DNA of 64,000 bases from Candidatus Obscuribacter sp. (GCA_016712465.1 JADJQZ010000001.1:4774001-4838000); one strand, 5' to 3'; counted from the stretch's first letter, positions 18,685-28,635 are shown. Notes: generated by a model not told the origin, from the sequence alone. A program made the numbers and translations.

Positions 18685-20676
18685 ATGGCAAAAGGCGTCG
18701 CTCCTTATCTTTTGCAGGCCTGCGCGGTGGCTCTCAGCCTGAGCGGCTGCATCGCACCACCACCTGAGCCGGGCACTAGAATTAGCGACAACTTGCGGGT
18801 GGCTGAGCGGAAGCACCCCAGGACTGAGCAAGAAAATTCCGTACAAAATTCCGCCCCCAAAGCCACGCTTTCATCGGACAACATAGCTGCCGATGCGGAA
18901 TTTCCTAATCCGGGACCATTTAAATTGGTCACAGACAAAGACGGCAATGAGCTCTGGCAAGCCCGAGGAGAGCTGGGAAAATTCGGCGGCACTTTGAAGC
19001 TGACTTCCTTTGGCGACGGGCCTAAGACTTTTAACTGCTGGGACGCCAGCGACGTGGAAAGCCACGGCATCGGACTGATGCAATTCGATTCTCTCGTGGA
19101 CATCGACCCCTGGACCGGCAAAGCCACACCCAAACTCTGCAAAACCGTGGATGTCAGCCCGGACGGACGGGTAGTCACCTTCACTCTGCGCAAGGGGCTG
19201 AAGTGGTCCGACGGTAAGCCGCTCACTTCGGACGATGTGGTTTTTACTTTTGATACTATCGTCAAAGACGGCTGGGGGGAAGGCAGCAGCAAAGATACTA
19301 TTTCCATCCCCACAGACTATCCGGTGATCAAGAAGGTGGACGATCTGACCACCACCTTCACTTTCAAAAAACCTTTCTCACCCTTTCTTCTAAATCTAAA
19401 CGCCGTCACCATCGCCCCCAGGCATGTGCTCTTACCGGTTACGAAAAAGGGTAAGGCAGCCTTCAGGCCTTTCTGGAACGTCAATGTAGATCCTAAAACG
19501 ATTGTGGGCTCCGGTCCCTATATACTCTCGCAGTATATTCCCGCCCAGCGCATAGAATTCAAACGCAATCCCAACTACCACATGGTCGACAAAGAAGGGC
19601 GAAGGCTGCCCTACCTGGATAAGATTGTCATCTCCATCGTGAAAGAACAGCCCCAGATGATCCTCAAGTTTCTCGGGGGTGAGGTGGATTTTCTTGACGC
19701 GCGTTCCGTCAGAGGCATGGATGCTTCCGTCTTGAAGCAGAAGGAAAAGGAAGGCAACTTCACCCTGCGCAATTTGGGACCCGATGACGGGACGGTTTTT
19801 CTGATGTTCAATATGTGCCGTCGCAAAGATCCTAAGACCGGAAAATTTTACGTGGACCCGGTTAAACAGGACTGGTTCAACAGCCTCAATTTTCGCAAGG
19901 CGGTCAGCCATTCCATCGATAGACCGAGCATCGTCAACAATATCTTGCGTTCGGTGGGGTACCCCCTCTATACCTGTCAGACCACCGCCGGTGTCTATCA
20001 TAATACCGACTTGAAACCGATTACTTACAGTCTTGAGGAAGCGAAGAAACTGCTCAAGGAAGACGGTTTCGTCCTTAAGGGCGACGAGCTCTTCGACAAG
20101 AAAGGCAACCGGGTGGAGTTCGATCTTATCACCAATGCCGGTAATACCATCCGCGATGCGGTCTGCATACACATCAAAGAACAACTGAAGTTGCTCGGCA
20201 TCAAGGTCAATTATGCCCCCATTGAATTCAATGCCATGATTAACCGTACCCATACCACTCTAGACTGGCAAGCTATGATGCTTGGTCTTTCCGGCAGTCG
20301 CCTGGAGCCTTATTCGGGCGCCAATATCTGGAAGTCGGATGGACGCATGCATGAATTCGACCAACGCCTGCCCGATGAACCCGATGAAAAGATTCAGCTA
20401 AAAGTAACCGATGCCCGCCCCTGGGAATTGGAACTAGACAAATGCCTTGATACCGCCGCCGGTAGCTTCGACGAAAAGGTGCGAGCCGAAAACTACAAAC
20501 GAGCCGAAGCCATTGCTTACGAGCAAGAACCCCTGATATTCATTTATACTAATGCCGTTTTGACGGCTGCCAGAAACACCATGGGCAACTACAAACCGAC
20601 ACCGCTGGCAATTTATTACACGCCCAAGGGCAGCTTGCACAACCTGGAAGAGATCTATTTGAAGGAGGGGAAATAA
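18685..20676 (+). CDS. Peptide ABC transporter substrate-binding lipoprotein (family 5), copy 2
   Basis: 663 residues; its ATG follows directly on the stop of copy 1. The lipoprotein signal is LQACAVALSLSGC. It has the same family signature (TLRKGLKWSDGKPLTSDDV) and the same domain order as copy 1, but is clearly diverged (for example FNCWDASDVESHGIGLMQF against FNYWAATDASSRELTNLMY). The pair is an old tandem duplication, presumably giving two specificities for one channel. The TAA overlaps the next ATG as TAATG. Confidence 0.93.
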   Translation: MAKGVAPYLLQACAVALSLSGCIAPPPEPGTRISDNLRVAERKHPRTEQENSVQNSAPKATLSSDNIAADAEFPNPGPFKLVTDKDGNELWQARGELGKFGGTLKLTSFGDGPKTFNCWDASDVESHGIGLMQFDSLVDIDPWTGKATPKLCKTVDVSPDGRVVTFTLRKGLKWSDGKPLTSDDVVFTFDTIVKDGWGEGSSKDTISIPTDYPVIKKVDDLTTTFTFKKPFSPFLLNLNAVTIAPRHVLLPVTKKGKAAFRPFWNVNVDPKTIVGSGPYILSQYIPAQRIEFKRNPNYHMVDKEGRRLPYLDKIVISIVKEQPQMILKFLGGEVDFLDARSVRGMDASVLKQKEKEGNFTLRNLGPDDGTVFLMFNMCRRKDPKTGKFYVDPVKQDWFNSLNFRKAVSHSIDRPSIVNNILRSVGYPLYTCQTTAGVYHNTDLKPITYSLEEAKKLLKEDGFVLKGDELFDKKGNRVEFDLITNAGNTIRDAVCIHIKEQLKLLGIKVNYAPIEFNAMINRTHTTLDWQAMMLGLSGSRLEPYSGANIWKSDGRMHEFDQRLPDEPDEKIQLKVTDARPWELELDKCLDTAAGSFDEKVRAENYKRAEAIAYEQEPLIFIYTNAVLTAARNTMGNYKPTPLAIYYTPKGSLHNLEEIYLKEGK

Positions 20677-21644
20677 TGTCCACCTTCCTCTATATCATCA
20701 AGCGCTTCATCCAGGCCGTGCCTCTCCTGTTCATAATTTCCATCATTGCCTTTACGCTGCTCAAGTGTACGCCTATCGATCCACTGGCCAGCATGCGCGC
20801 CAATCCCTCGGTTTCTCGCTCGGCCATCAAGGCGGAAGAAGAACGCCTCGGTCTCAATAAACCGGCTCCCGTGCAGTACTTTTACTGGGCCGGTAACGCG
20901 CTCCAGGGCAACCTCGGTATTTCCAGCACCGGCGCGCCGGTCATCGAAAGACTGACAGCCCATGCCGGCAACACTCTCATGCTCAATATTCTGGTGATTC
21001 TCCTCACCTGGACTATAGCCTTACCATCCGGAATCTACGCTGCCGTGCACAGGGCTCAGTTTATAGATAAAGTCTTTGGTATTTTGAGCGCCATCGGTAT
21101 GTCTATGCCGGCTTTCCTGCTGGCCTTCTTGCTCATGGTGCTGGCTCTGGTCACCGGGCTTTTGCCTATAGGCGGCTTGACCAGCGCGGATTTTGGCGAA
21201 TTGAGCTTCTTCGATCAGGTGATCGATATCGCCCACCACCTGATCATACCGGTGACGGTGCTGACTTGCATTTCCCTGGCCGGCATACAGAGACAGGTAC
21301 GCAGTAACTTGCTCGATGTACTCAGGGCCGACTACGTGCGCACGGCCAGGGCCAAAGGTCTGCCTGAAAATCGGGTGATATACAAACACGCCCTGCGCAA
21401 TGCCATCAACCCCCTCATTACCATTCTCGGTTTTGAATTTGCCGGGCTTTTGAGCGGAGCGGCCCTCACCGAGATGGTGCTCTCTTATCCGGGGCTCGGT
21501 AAGCTTACCCTCGACGCCATGCTCACCAAAGATATGAATATGGTCATGGCTTCCATCATGATGGGTGCCATCATGCTTGTCACCGGCAACCTCTTCGCCG
21601 ATGTCTTGCTCAAATTCACCGACCCGCGCATTTCCCACGACTGA
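20676..21644 (+). CDS. Peptide ABC transporter permease, DppB/OppB type
   Basis: 322 residues with six predicted transmembrane segments. It carries the BPD_transp_1 EAA loop, here DYVRTARAKGLPENRVIYKHALRNAINP with the coupling core RAKGL, through which the permease contacts its ATPase. The N-terminal segment (YIIKRFIQAVPLLFIISIIAF) and the periplasmic loop (ERLGLNKPAPVQYFYW) are standard for DppB. Its ATG overlaps the stop of the second binding protein. The cognate ATPases are not in this window. Confidence 0.93.
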   Translation: MSTFLYIIKRFIQAVPLLFIISIIAFTLLKCTPIDPLASMRANPSVSRSAIKAEEERLGLNKPAPVQYFYWAGNALQGNLGISSTGAPVIERLTAHAGNTLMLNILVILLTWTIALPSGIYAAVHRAQFIDKVFGILSAIGMSMPAFLLAFLLMVLALVTGLLPIGGLTSADFGELSFFDQVIDIAHHLIIPVTVLTCISLAGIQRQVRSNLLDVLRADYVRTARAKGLPENRVIYKHALRNAINPLITILGFEFAGLLSGAALTEMVLSYPGLGKLTLDAMLTKDMNMVMASIMMGAIMLVTGNLFADVLLKFTDPRISHD

Positions 21645-21650
21645 GGATAG

Positions 21651-22769
21651 ATGGCAATGGCCGCCCAAGCACCAGCTCTAGCATCTACAAAAGTCAGTCG
21701 CCGCACTGTCTTCAAAGGGCTATGGAAAGACAATGTAGCCAGGGCGGCGCTTATAGTGCTGGCCTGTTTCTATGCCGCAGCCGCTCTTGCAGATCTTATA
21801 ACCCCCTATGGCATGGAATTCAACGACGCCGCCTATGGTAATGCCCCGGCTACTTTGATTCACATTCAGGACGAGAAGGGCAACCTGACTGCACCTTATG
21901 TTTTCCATATGCAACAGGAAAACGACCCGGTCACCTATAAACAGATCTTCGTCATTTTGCCCGACACAAAATATCCTATCAAGCTTTTTTGCAAAGGCGA
22001 CCCCTACAAACTTTTGGGCTTGATACCGATGGATTTGCATCTCTTCGGCGTTGACGCACCGGCGCGTATCTTCTTGCTCGGTGCCGACATGAACGGCAGA
22101 GACAATTTTTCCAGGCTATTTTTTGGGGCCCAGAAAAGTCTCACCATAGGTTTCCTGGGTCTTCTCATCGCCTTTCCTATCGGTATCATTTATGGTGGCA
22201 TCTCCGGTTACCTGAGCGGGCTGGCCGACAACTTCATGATGCGCTTTGCTGAAGCGATCATGTCTATTCCCAGCCTCTATTTACTTATAGGTCTGGCGGC
22301 CATTTTGCCGCTCGGTATGTCCAGCTCTCAACGCTTCGCACTGATTACGGTGATTCTCTCTTTCATCAGTTGGGCTTCTCTGGCCAGGGTAATTCGAGGC
22401 ATGGTGCTCTCAATTAGAGAAGAAGAATTCGTGCAAGCAGCAAAGTCACTTGGTATGACCGACTTTCAAAATATTATCAAGCACGTGATACCACAAACAT
22501 CCAGTTATCTTATTATTGCCGCCACCCTGCAAGTGCCCAATTTCATTCTGGCGGAAAGCGGTCTTTCTCTCATCGGACTTGGTATTCAGCAGCCGGATGC
22601 CAGTTGGGGCAATATGCTCAAGGCCGCTCTCGACCAGCCAAACGAGCTAGTCAATCAACCCTGGCTCCTGGCGCCAGGCTTCCTTATATTTGTTACCATT
22701 CTCTGCTTCAACTGCGTCGGCGATGTTCTGCGAGATGTGCTTGATCCCAAGCTGGCGGGTGGTCGCTAG
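21651..22769 (+). CDS. Peptide ABC transporter permease, DppC/OppC type
   Basis: 372 residues. An OppC-type N-terminal helix (~residues 25-45) is followed by a ~100-residue periplasmic segment containing FCKGDPYKLLGLIPMDLHLFG and GADMNGRDNFSRL, a form seen in one OppC subgroup, then five more helices. The EAA loop is EEEFVQAAKSLGMTDFQNIIKHVIPQ. It pairs with the DppB-type permease 6 nt upstream. Its TAG overlaps the GTG of the small cysteine protein. Confidence 0.93.
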   Translation: MAMAAQAPALASTKVSRRTVFKGLWKDNVARAALIVLACFYAAAALADLITPYGMEFNDAAYGNAPATLIHIQDEKGNLTAPYVFHMQQENDPVTYKQIFVILPDTKYPIKLFCKGDPYKLLGLIPMDLHLFGVDAPARIFLLGADMNGRDNFSRLFFGAQKSLTIGFLGLLIAFPIGIIYGGISGYLSGLADNFMMRFAEAIMSIPSLYLLIGLAAILPLGMSSSQRFALITVILSFISWASLARVIRGMVLSIREEEFVQAAKSLGMTDFQNIIKHVIPQTSSYLIIAATLQVPNFILAESGLSLIGLGIQQPDASWGNMLKAALDQPNELVNQPWLLAPGFLIFVTILCFNCVGDVLRDVLDPKLAGGR

Positions 22770-22978
22770 TGGGTGTAGAACTAATTATTATGGATGTTCT
22801 GATTGTGCTCTCGGCCATTGTCTTGAGCCTGGTCTACATAAACCATAGCCGCGGCAGCCGGGCCTTCCTCTGCGAAGACTGCCGCTTCAATACACCAGAA
22901 CTCTGTCTTAAAACTGAGCGCCCCAGGGCAATCGACTGCACCAGCTATCGCCCGGTGCTGGAGCAAAAACCTCAGTAG
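22769..22978 (+). CDS. Small membrane-anchored four-cysteine protein
   Basis: 69 residues from a GTG overlapping the permease stop (TAGTG); an ATG at 22790 is an alternative start. One N-terminal transmembrane helix (MDVLIVLSAIVLSLVYINH) is followed by a ~45-residue domain with four cysteines in CEDCRF, ELCLK and IDCTSY (spacing C-x2-C-x9-C-x10-C). That could bind a metal or form disulfides. The overlap ties it to the peptide transporter operon. I recognise no family. Confidence 0.6.
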   Translation: MGVELIIMDVLIVLSAIVLSLVYINHSRGSRAFLCEDCRFNTPELCLKTERPRAIDCTSYRPVLEQKPQ

Positions 22979-22997
22979 AGCAGTAATTGCCTGCAGC

Positions 22998-24245
22998 TCA
23001 GCGCGTAAGCGGCGCTTTACCGGCAATACTATTTTTGCATTCAGTGAGAGCGGCTCTCAGTTCAGGGGTGCCGCAAACGGCTTCGGCAACGATATCGGCG
23101 AGCTTTTTGCCACCCGAGGCATTCAGGTGTACGGTGTCACAAAAGTCTGAGTTGTCGAAGCGCGGGTCGGCGATTAAGTTGAGAAAGCGGCTATCGTTTT
23201 TGCGGCAAGTTTTTTCTATATCTTGCAAGTACCGCTGCCAGAACTTACCATCCAGAATTTCCCGGTTGTTTGCCGTCAGGGGCATACCAAGCACAAGCAC
23301 GCGGCAGTTCTCCTGCTTCAAATAGCTGAGGAATTCCTGCATATATCGCATCTGCACATCGTAGGTGTCAGGATGGGTGTTCCTGTAGCGGCGCCTGTAG
23401 TCGCGGCTGTTGTCCACGAATATCTGCGGTAAGTTGGGAGTCAAAACAGCCTGACCGGGCCTGATATTGCCTTCATAGCCGCCCATGACGAATTTCAATT
23501 GTTTCTGGATCTGCTGTTTGGCATCAACGTCGCCGACAAGGGCTCTCTCTCCGGGGCTCGATTCTTTTATTTCGAAAGAAGGCAGTAACCGGTCAATGGT
23601 ATTTTGCCAGGCAGTGGTGACCATTGTTTCCAGACGGCGAGCCGGAATTTGGTTGGAGGTAAAATACTCCAGCCGCGACCAGGGTTTATTGAAAGCCAGG
23701 TTTGTATATGCACTGAGATCGCTGAAGCGCGAGAAGTAGCGATAAGGCTCGGTGGAACCGGCGCAGGGCAGAGAGTTATCAATGAAGTCGCGGGGCGAGA
23801 TGGTCAGCACTACCAGTGGTGGCGCACCCTTTTCCCGATAGAGAGCACGGGCAATGGCAAAATGATCGGAAATCATGGCCCCGGGTAAGGCGGAAAGAAA
23901 GACATAAGGAGCACCGGTCCCAAGCCGCTCCTCCAGACCTTTTTCGATGGTGGGACAGTGATGGTTTTCAACGAAGTCTACGGCTTTACCGGTCAAATTG
24001 GCATCGGCGGCCTGCAGTCCGCCGATTTGAGAACTGCCGCAGACCACAATCTCCGGGCGCCCCAATTGATAGGCACGGGCCAGCCACCAGCTCGAAGGCT
24101 TACCCTCACGCTTGATGGTGTCGCTCAAGCGGAAGTCTTCCCCGGAAAGTCCGCTAATCTGAGGGCTTCCCAAAGGCGAAGCGGCTATCGCCCCGTTCAA
24201 GGCGATAAAGGCAAGTGTGGCAGCAATGAAGCGAGGCACAAGCAC
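22998..24245 (-). CDS. SGNH-hydrolase-like exported protein
   Basis: 415 residues with an N-terminal signal peptide (FIAATLAFIALNGAIA). Two blocks recall the SGNH/GDSL hydrolase fold: IVVCGSSQIGG near residue 67 (block I with a putative nucleophile Ser) and DTVHLNASGGKKLA near residue 380 (block V Asp-x-x-His). A middle segment (RVLVLGMPLTANNR) resembles the core strand before block III. SGNH enzymes remove or transfer acyl groups from sugars and lipids; relatives of this length act on cell-envelope polysaccharide. The Gly/Asn of blocks II-III are not obvious, so activity is inferred. Confidence 0.6.
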   Translation of the reverse strand: MLVPRFIAATLAFIALNGAIAASPLGSPQISGLSGEDFRLSDTIKREGKPSSWWLARAYQLGRPEIVVCGSSQIGGLQAADANLTGKAVDFVENHHCPTIEKGLEERLGTGAPYVFLSALPGAMISDHFAIARALYREKGAPPLVVLTISPRDFIDNSLPCAGSTEPYRYFSRFSDLSAYTNLAFNKPWSRLEYFTSNQIPARRLETMVTTAWQNTIDRLLPSFEIKESSPGERALVGDVDAKQQIQKQLKFVMGGYEGNIRPGQAVLTPNLPQIFVDNSRDYRRRYRNTHPDTYDVQMRYMQEFLSYLKQENCRVLVLGMPLTANNREILDGKFWQRYLQDIEKTCRKNDSRFLNLIADPRFDNSDFCDTVHLNASGGKKLADIVAEAVCGTPELRAALTECKNSIAGKAPLTR

Positions 24246-24645
24246 TGTCGGAACGGTTCACTTCCAGATAAAACGAGAGACCGTTCTAAGGATAATGCTA
24301 TCTCTTGTTTACTGCCTGAAGCCTTTCTCAGCGCCGCAAAAAGCTATCAGACCCCTGTGCCGGTTCACCCACCGGGCCCACAGGGGTCTGCTCCTGGTAC
24401 ACCGCTCGATTAAGAGCAGCAACTTTATCAACAATCAATCCGCCGGCGGCGCACCATAAAGTTTGAGACTTACTCAGGGACCATTTCTGTTGAAAATGAA
24501 AATCCCGCTTGACAATGGGCCTTCCGTCTTTGGTCGATGTATTTATTATAGCAAGGTAAGCTTTGTTGACAAGAGGTTCTGATAACCATTATTTTCTTGT
24601 AAGGTTGCCTCGGGTCAAAACCGGCTGCCCGGGCATCATCCCCGA
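24246..24645. other. 400-nt gap between SGNH-like and GGDEF genes
   Basis: It holds a strong minus-strand terminator (24338-24389) about 260 nt after the GGDEF gene's stop. The rest is AT-rich around 24530-24600, with two TTGACA-like hexamers on the + strand but no + gene to serve. No small ORF with a ribosome-binding site is evident. Confidence 0.4.
24338..24389 (-). terminator. Rho-independent terminator, minus strand
   Basis: An 11-bp perfect stem AGACCCCTGTG (24349-24359) / CACAGGGGTCT (24379-24389), with an inner CCGG/CCGG extension. On the minus strand it is followed within 6 nt by a run of five T. It would end transcripts from the GGDEF gene. Confidence 0.65.
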
Positions 24646-27600
24646 CTATTCCGGCTTTTCCGGCTCGACCTCTTTATTGAGGAGAGAGAGGAAGATCTTG
24701 ACAATTCTCGGGTCCCACTCTTTCCCCGATCCTTCTTGAATAGCCTTAATAGCCTCGGCCTTGGTCATAGCCTCTCGATACGGTCTCTGGCTGGTCATGG
24801 CCGTATAAGCATCCACCAGGGAAACAATGCGGGCTTCGATGGGAATCACATCCCCTTTTAAGCCGTTCGGGTAGCCGCTACCATCCCAGTGCTCCTGATA
24901 GGCTTCCACTATAGGTGAAATCTTGGAGAGCATCTTGGCCGGCTCCAGGAATTTAGCGCCGGCATGGGGCACCTGATTTATATATATACGATCCTCATCG
25001 CTTAGAGGATCCGGTTTCTTCAATATTTCTTCCGGCACCACCATCTTGCCGAGATTGCACATCACCGCCGCTAGAGAAACTACTTCCGTGTGATCCTTGG
25101 CCAGGTGCAGAGACTGGGCGATGCGGTTGGCGTAAGCATAGGCACGGGACGATCTTTCGGCAGTGTAGGCGGAGTGATCTTCCACCTGGCGGATTAGCTG
25201 CGCTATAAGCCCAAGCAAGCCTTTCTCTTTTATGAATTCGACATCGAAGTGACCGGCCAGTTGAATTTCGCCGGACTTAGCACTGCCGGCGGTATCAGAA
25301 CTTTCGTTCTTACCGCCTTCACCGGAAGCAGAGTCGCCGGTGGAATCCAGATTGGCAACAGGCGGACCCATGCGAATGTCCTGCTTCATAGCATTCTTCA
25401 AGCGTTCCTCGCCGCCGTCGGCAAGGGAGGGCAGCAGATCTTCGGTGACGGTGCAGACCTGGTTACGACCGCGGTGCTTGGCCAGGAAGAGCGCCTGGTC
25501 GGCCAGTTCAAAGAGTCTGGTCTTATCCTGGGCATCGTTGGGGAAGGTGGCCACGCCCACCGAACCGGTGACGATACCGGCACCTTCCACAGGCTTTTCA
25601 CGGATAGCGGCGCAAATGCGCTCTGCCACCATTTTGGCCCATTTCAAGTCGGTCTCAGGCAGCAGGATAACGAACTCCTCTCCACCAAATCTGCCTACCG
25701 TATCAATTTCCCTCACGGAACGCTTGATCACGTTACCTATATGAATGATGGCGGCATCCCCAACATGGTGACCGAGGTTGTCGTTGATTTTCTTCAAATA
25801 GTCGAGGTCGACGATGATAAAGGAGAAAGGGTGACCGAAGCGTTGGAAACGATCGATTTCCTTGGAGAGTTGTTCTTCGAAATAACGCCGGTTGAAGAGA
25901 CCGGTCATGGCATCGGTCACGGCCTGTCTTTCAACGGTGGCAAACAGCTCGGCGTGAGAGATCACCACACCAACCCTGTCGGCAAGGTCGATGACCATGC
26001 GCATATCCTTGTCCGGCATGGGCTTGCCGCTGTCTCTAGCGACCAAGAGCAAGACCGCTTTGAAGTTGTTGCCCTGACCCAGTGGCACTAACGTGACCGC
26101 CCGCTCTTCCCATTTTTGAGACCAGAACTGGCCGGGTAGGCGCTCTTTCATTTCCGCGGGGGAAAGGTGAACAGTTTGCCCTTCCAGCAGATACTGCATA
26201 GAGCTCTTGGCGATCAGATCGGCAATCTGCTGGGCCTCCGGAATTTCCGGGTTTTCTTCCATCATGGGCATCCCAGGCATGGCCGGCGGCAACGGTTGAG
26301 GAAATTCCTCCTCTTCTCCGGCGAACTTACACTTCACCGACTTGACGGGCAGTTGCCCTTCCAGCGAATCGAAAAGTGATACCACGCAAAGATCCAGGTC
26401 GAAGTATTCCTGCACGGCCTTAACAAGGGTGTCCATGATCTGATCGGCTTCCTTGAGGGAACGCCTGATCTCCAGTGATACCTTATTGATAAGTGACTCG
26501 CGTAACTGATCGGCACGAATCTGTTGCACCGCCATATCGGCGCGAATAACGTTACTCAAGTGACCGGCAATGGTCAAACCGAGTTCACGGTCCTGGGGTC
26601 TGAATTGCGGTCGTTTAGGTTGCCGTTGCCAGAGCCCGATCACACCCATGCGGTGACCTTCTGACACCAGGGGCAGTACCAGTGCCATATCATGCCCAAA
26701 GAAGGGATCGCCTTTGCGGGAGTATTCCATATTCACCACTTTGCCGCGACCTGACTCGAAGACAGCTACAAAGGGGTTATCTTTATTGGAAAGATCCATG
26801 GAGCCTTCCTGGTTCTCCCGAATCTGAGGCTCAAGTATGTTGAGATCTTGGTTGAATAGGTAGATCTGAGAGTGAATGAAACCCATGTGGTCTGCGACGA
26901 GCATAACCGATTTAACCAGGGAATCGCGACTGCTCTCCCCTTTGGAATCACGGAAGAGGCTGGCGATCTCGTTGATCAGCTTCATCTCCTGGGCGTCCAT
27001 TTCAATCTTCGATTGGTCGAAAGATTGCTGCACAACCACAGAGAGCATCTCTGCTACTTTCTGCAAGACAACGGCATCTTCAGTACTCCATTCTCTCGGT
27101 CTGCCGCACTGCTGCAATTCCAAAAAGCCGGAGAATATTCCGCGGGACCGGAGCTGCACCATCAGTCGTCCGCGGACATCACCCAACTCCAGAAGGGAAG
27201 AAAGGGTGCGCGACATCTTGTGCAGATCGGTATCCTGAGCCGTATCGGGAATACTGATCACACCGGTGCCGGACTCATCGGGGAAGCGTGAGAGAAACTC
27301 CAGCACAATCGACATCGACTCTTGAGAGTTGAGCTGATTGTCTACGAAGCAGGTGTTGCCGCCGATGGAATACTCATTGGTAACGGCAAGTTGGTCGCCC
27401 ACCACTTTCCACATCAAACCGCGGTCGGCACCAAGTATGGTGGTAAGAGTCTCGATGGCGTACTGCAAAATGGAATTGAGATCGCTGGAATGCCGCAGTT
27501 GCCCAATGATTTCGCTGATAATCGACTGCGCCGAAGGCGGTATCAGGTTTTTGCCGCCGGGCATGGCGGAAGGATTCAGCTCGGCGCCGGCCGGCACCAT

Positions 27601-28635
27601 GGCCATCATGCCGGAATTGGTGCGGTTATTTTGCCCCTTGCGGGACTTTGCCGGTAAAAGGGAAGACTCCGCTCCCGCCAGGGCGTCCGGTTCTACGATG
27701 TCGCCATAAACCGAGCCTTCCGGCATGCTCTTGATGGAATGTTGACTGCGTCTGGGTGAGTTGACATTGAGATTGACATTGGGTCTATTGACCGGCTTAT
27801 TCTCTGCCTCCACAAAGGCACCGGCCTGGGCAGGCGGGCTGAAGTCGGCAGCCAGGGGCACACCGTGGGCGCCGCCGTCCGGGCCAAGACCGCCCATGCC
27901 CACCACCGGCTTGTTGCCGGCCATGTAATCCATGGCGATGGGCTGAATCTTGTTTGGTCCGGTGATGGTCTGGGCGGCCTGGGAAGAGCCCGGCACAGTG
28001 AGCTGATAGACGGTCTCACCGGAATTTTCCTGCTCGAAGCTATTGCCGTCGATAATCAAACTCTGCTGAATCGGCCCCTTCAAAATAGGCCACAAGCCCT
28101 TCAACTGCTGCACGAAGCGCGGGTCGCTGCCGCCCGGGCCCAGAGAGACTCGCGCATCCTCGATGCGGTTGCTGTCGGCCAGAGCTAGAGACTGCCAGAC
28201 CGGCAAAAGACGGTTGAAGGACTCCCTCACGATGGACGGATCCATAGAACCGGCGCACTGGTACTTGTGATTCTCCGTGGACTCGATAGCCTGCTGTCCA
28301 TAAATAACCATGGATAGCCGCGGGCTCTCCACAATCACGCTCCACTCGTCCGGACCTTCCGCTCTTTCGTCTGAGAAACAAGCCACATAGGTGGACTCTC
28401 TTAAAAGCAAGCCAAAATCTTTGCCGGATGGCAATAGGTCACCGGCACCGTGCCGGCGCCAGTAAACAATGACCGGGTTTAACCTTTCGGATAGTAAGAG
28501 CTGTTCAACCTGTCTGATAAACGGCAGAAATCCGTCGGGCGCCAAAATACTCAGAGGCAACGCCCCTGAGCCGGCCTGCTGTACAAGCATCATCAGAAGT
28601 TGTAAGGGTCCGGAGCGCCCGGAATCGTCTACCAA
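24646..28635 (-). CDS. Multi-GAF diguanylate cyclase with a degenerate HD-GYP domain
   Basis: 1329 residues from a TTG with AGGAAG ~9 nt upstream; no membrane segments. After a long N-terminal region with low-complexity linkers come about three GAF-like sensor domains (~370-920), then a GGDEF domain. The GGDEF active-site motif is intact (GRFGGEEFVILLP, ~residue 983) and is preceded by the c-di-GMP inhibitory RxxD site (REID). The C-terminal HD-GYP domain keeps WDGSGYPNGLKG and LVDAYTAM but has CNLGK where HDxGK is expected, VPHAG for HPxxG, and AYQEH for the HHHE cluster. It should therefore make c-di-GMP but not cleave it. Confidence 0.92.
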   Translation of the reverse strand: MVDDSGRSGPLQLLMMLVQQAGSGALPLSILAPDGFLPFIRQVEQLLLSERLNPVIVYWRRHGAGDLLPSGKDFGLLLRESTYVACFSDERAEGPDEWSVIVESPRLSMVIYGQQAIESTENHKYQCAGSMDPSIVRESFNRLLPVWQSLALADSNRIEDARVSLGPGGSDPRFVQQLKGLWPILKGPIQQSLIIDGNSFEQENSGETVYQLTVPGSSQAAQTITGPNKIQPIAMDYMAGNKPVVGMGGLGPDGGAHGVPLAADFSPPAQAGAFVEAENKPVNRPNVNLNVNSPRRSQHSIKSMPEGSVYGDIVEPDALAGAESSLLPAKSRKGQNNRTNSGMMAMVPAGAELNPSAMPGGKNLIPPSAQSIISEIIGQLRHSSDLNSILQYAIETLTTILGADRGLMWKVVGDQLAVTNEYSIGGNTCFVDNQLNSQESMSIVLEFLSRFPDESGTGVISIPDTAQDTDLHKMSRTLSSLLELGDVRGRLMVQLRSRGIFSGFLELQQCGRPREWSTEDAVVLQKVAEMLSVVVQQSFDQSKIEMDAQEMKLINEIASLFRDSKGESSRDSLVKSVMLVADHMGFIHSQIYLFNQDLNILEPQIRENQEGSMDLSNKDNPFVAVFESGRGKVVNMEYSRKGDPFFGHDMALVLPLVSEGHRMGVIGLWQRQPKRPQFRPQDRELGLTIAGHLSNVIRADMAVQQIRADQLRESLINKVSLEIRRSLKEADQIMDTLVKAVQEYFDLDLCVVSLFDSLEGQLPVKSVKCKFAGEEEEFPQPLPPAMPGMPMMEENPEIPEAQQIADLIAKSSMQYLLEGQTVHLSPAEMKERLPGQFWSQKWEERAVTLVPLGQGNNFKAVLLLVARDSGKPMPDKDMRMVIDLADRVGVVISHAELFATVERQAVTDAMTGLFNRRYFEEQLSKEIDRFQRFGHPFSFIIVDLDYLKKINDNLGHHVGDAAIIHIGNVIKRSVREIDTVGRFGGEEFVILLPETDLKWAKMVAERICAAIREKPVEGAGIVTGSVGVATFPNDAQDKTRLFELADQALFLAKHRGRNQVCTVTEDLLPSLADGGEERLKNAMKQDIRMGPPVANLDSTGDSASGEGGKNESSDTAGSAKSGEIQLAGHFDVEFIKEKGLLGLIAQLIRQVEDHSAYTAERSSRAYAYANRIAQSLHLAKDHTEVVSLAAVMCNLGKMVVPEEILKKPDPLSDEDRIYINQVPHAGAKFLEPAKMLSKISPIVEAYQEHWDGSGYPNGLKGDVIPIEARIVSLVDAYTAMTSQRPYREAMTKAEAIKAIQEGSGKEWDPRIVKIFLSLLNKEVEPEKPE

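Noticed and set aside
24511..24600. Two TTGACA hexamers on the + strand
   Set aside because: Neither has a -10 at a workable distance leading to a + strand gene; the next + gene is over 4 kb away.
25249..26091. A 280-codon + strand ORF inside the GGDEF gene
   Set aside because: It lies entirely opposite the GGDEF and GAF domains, which are confirmed by their motifs.
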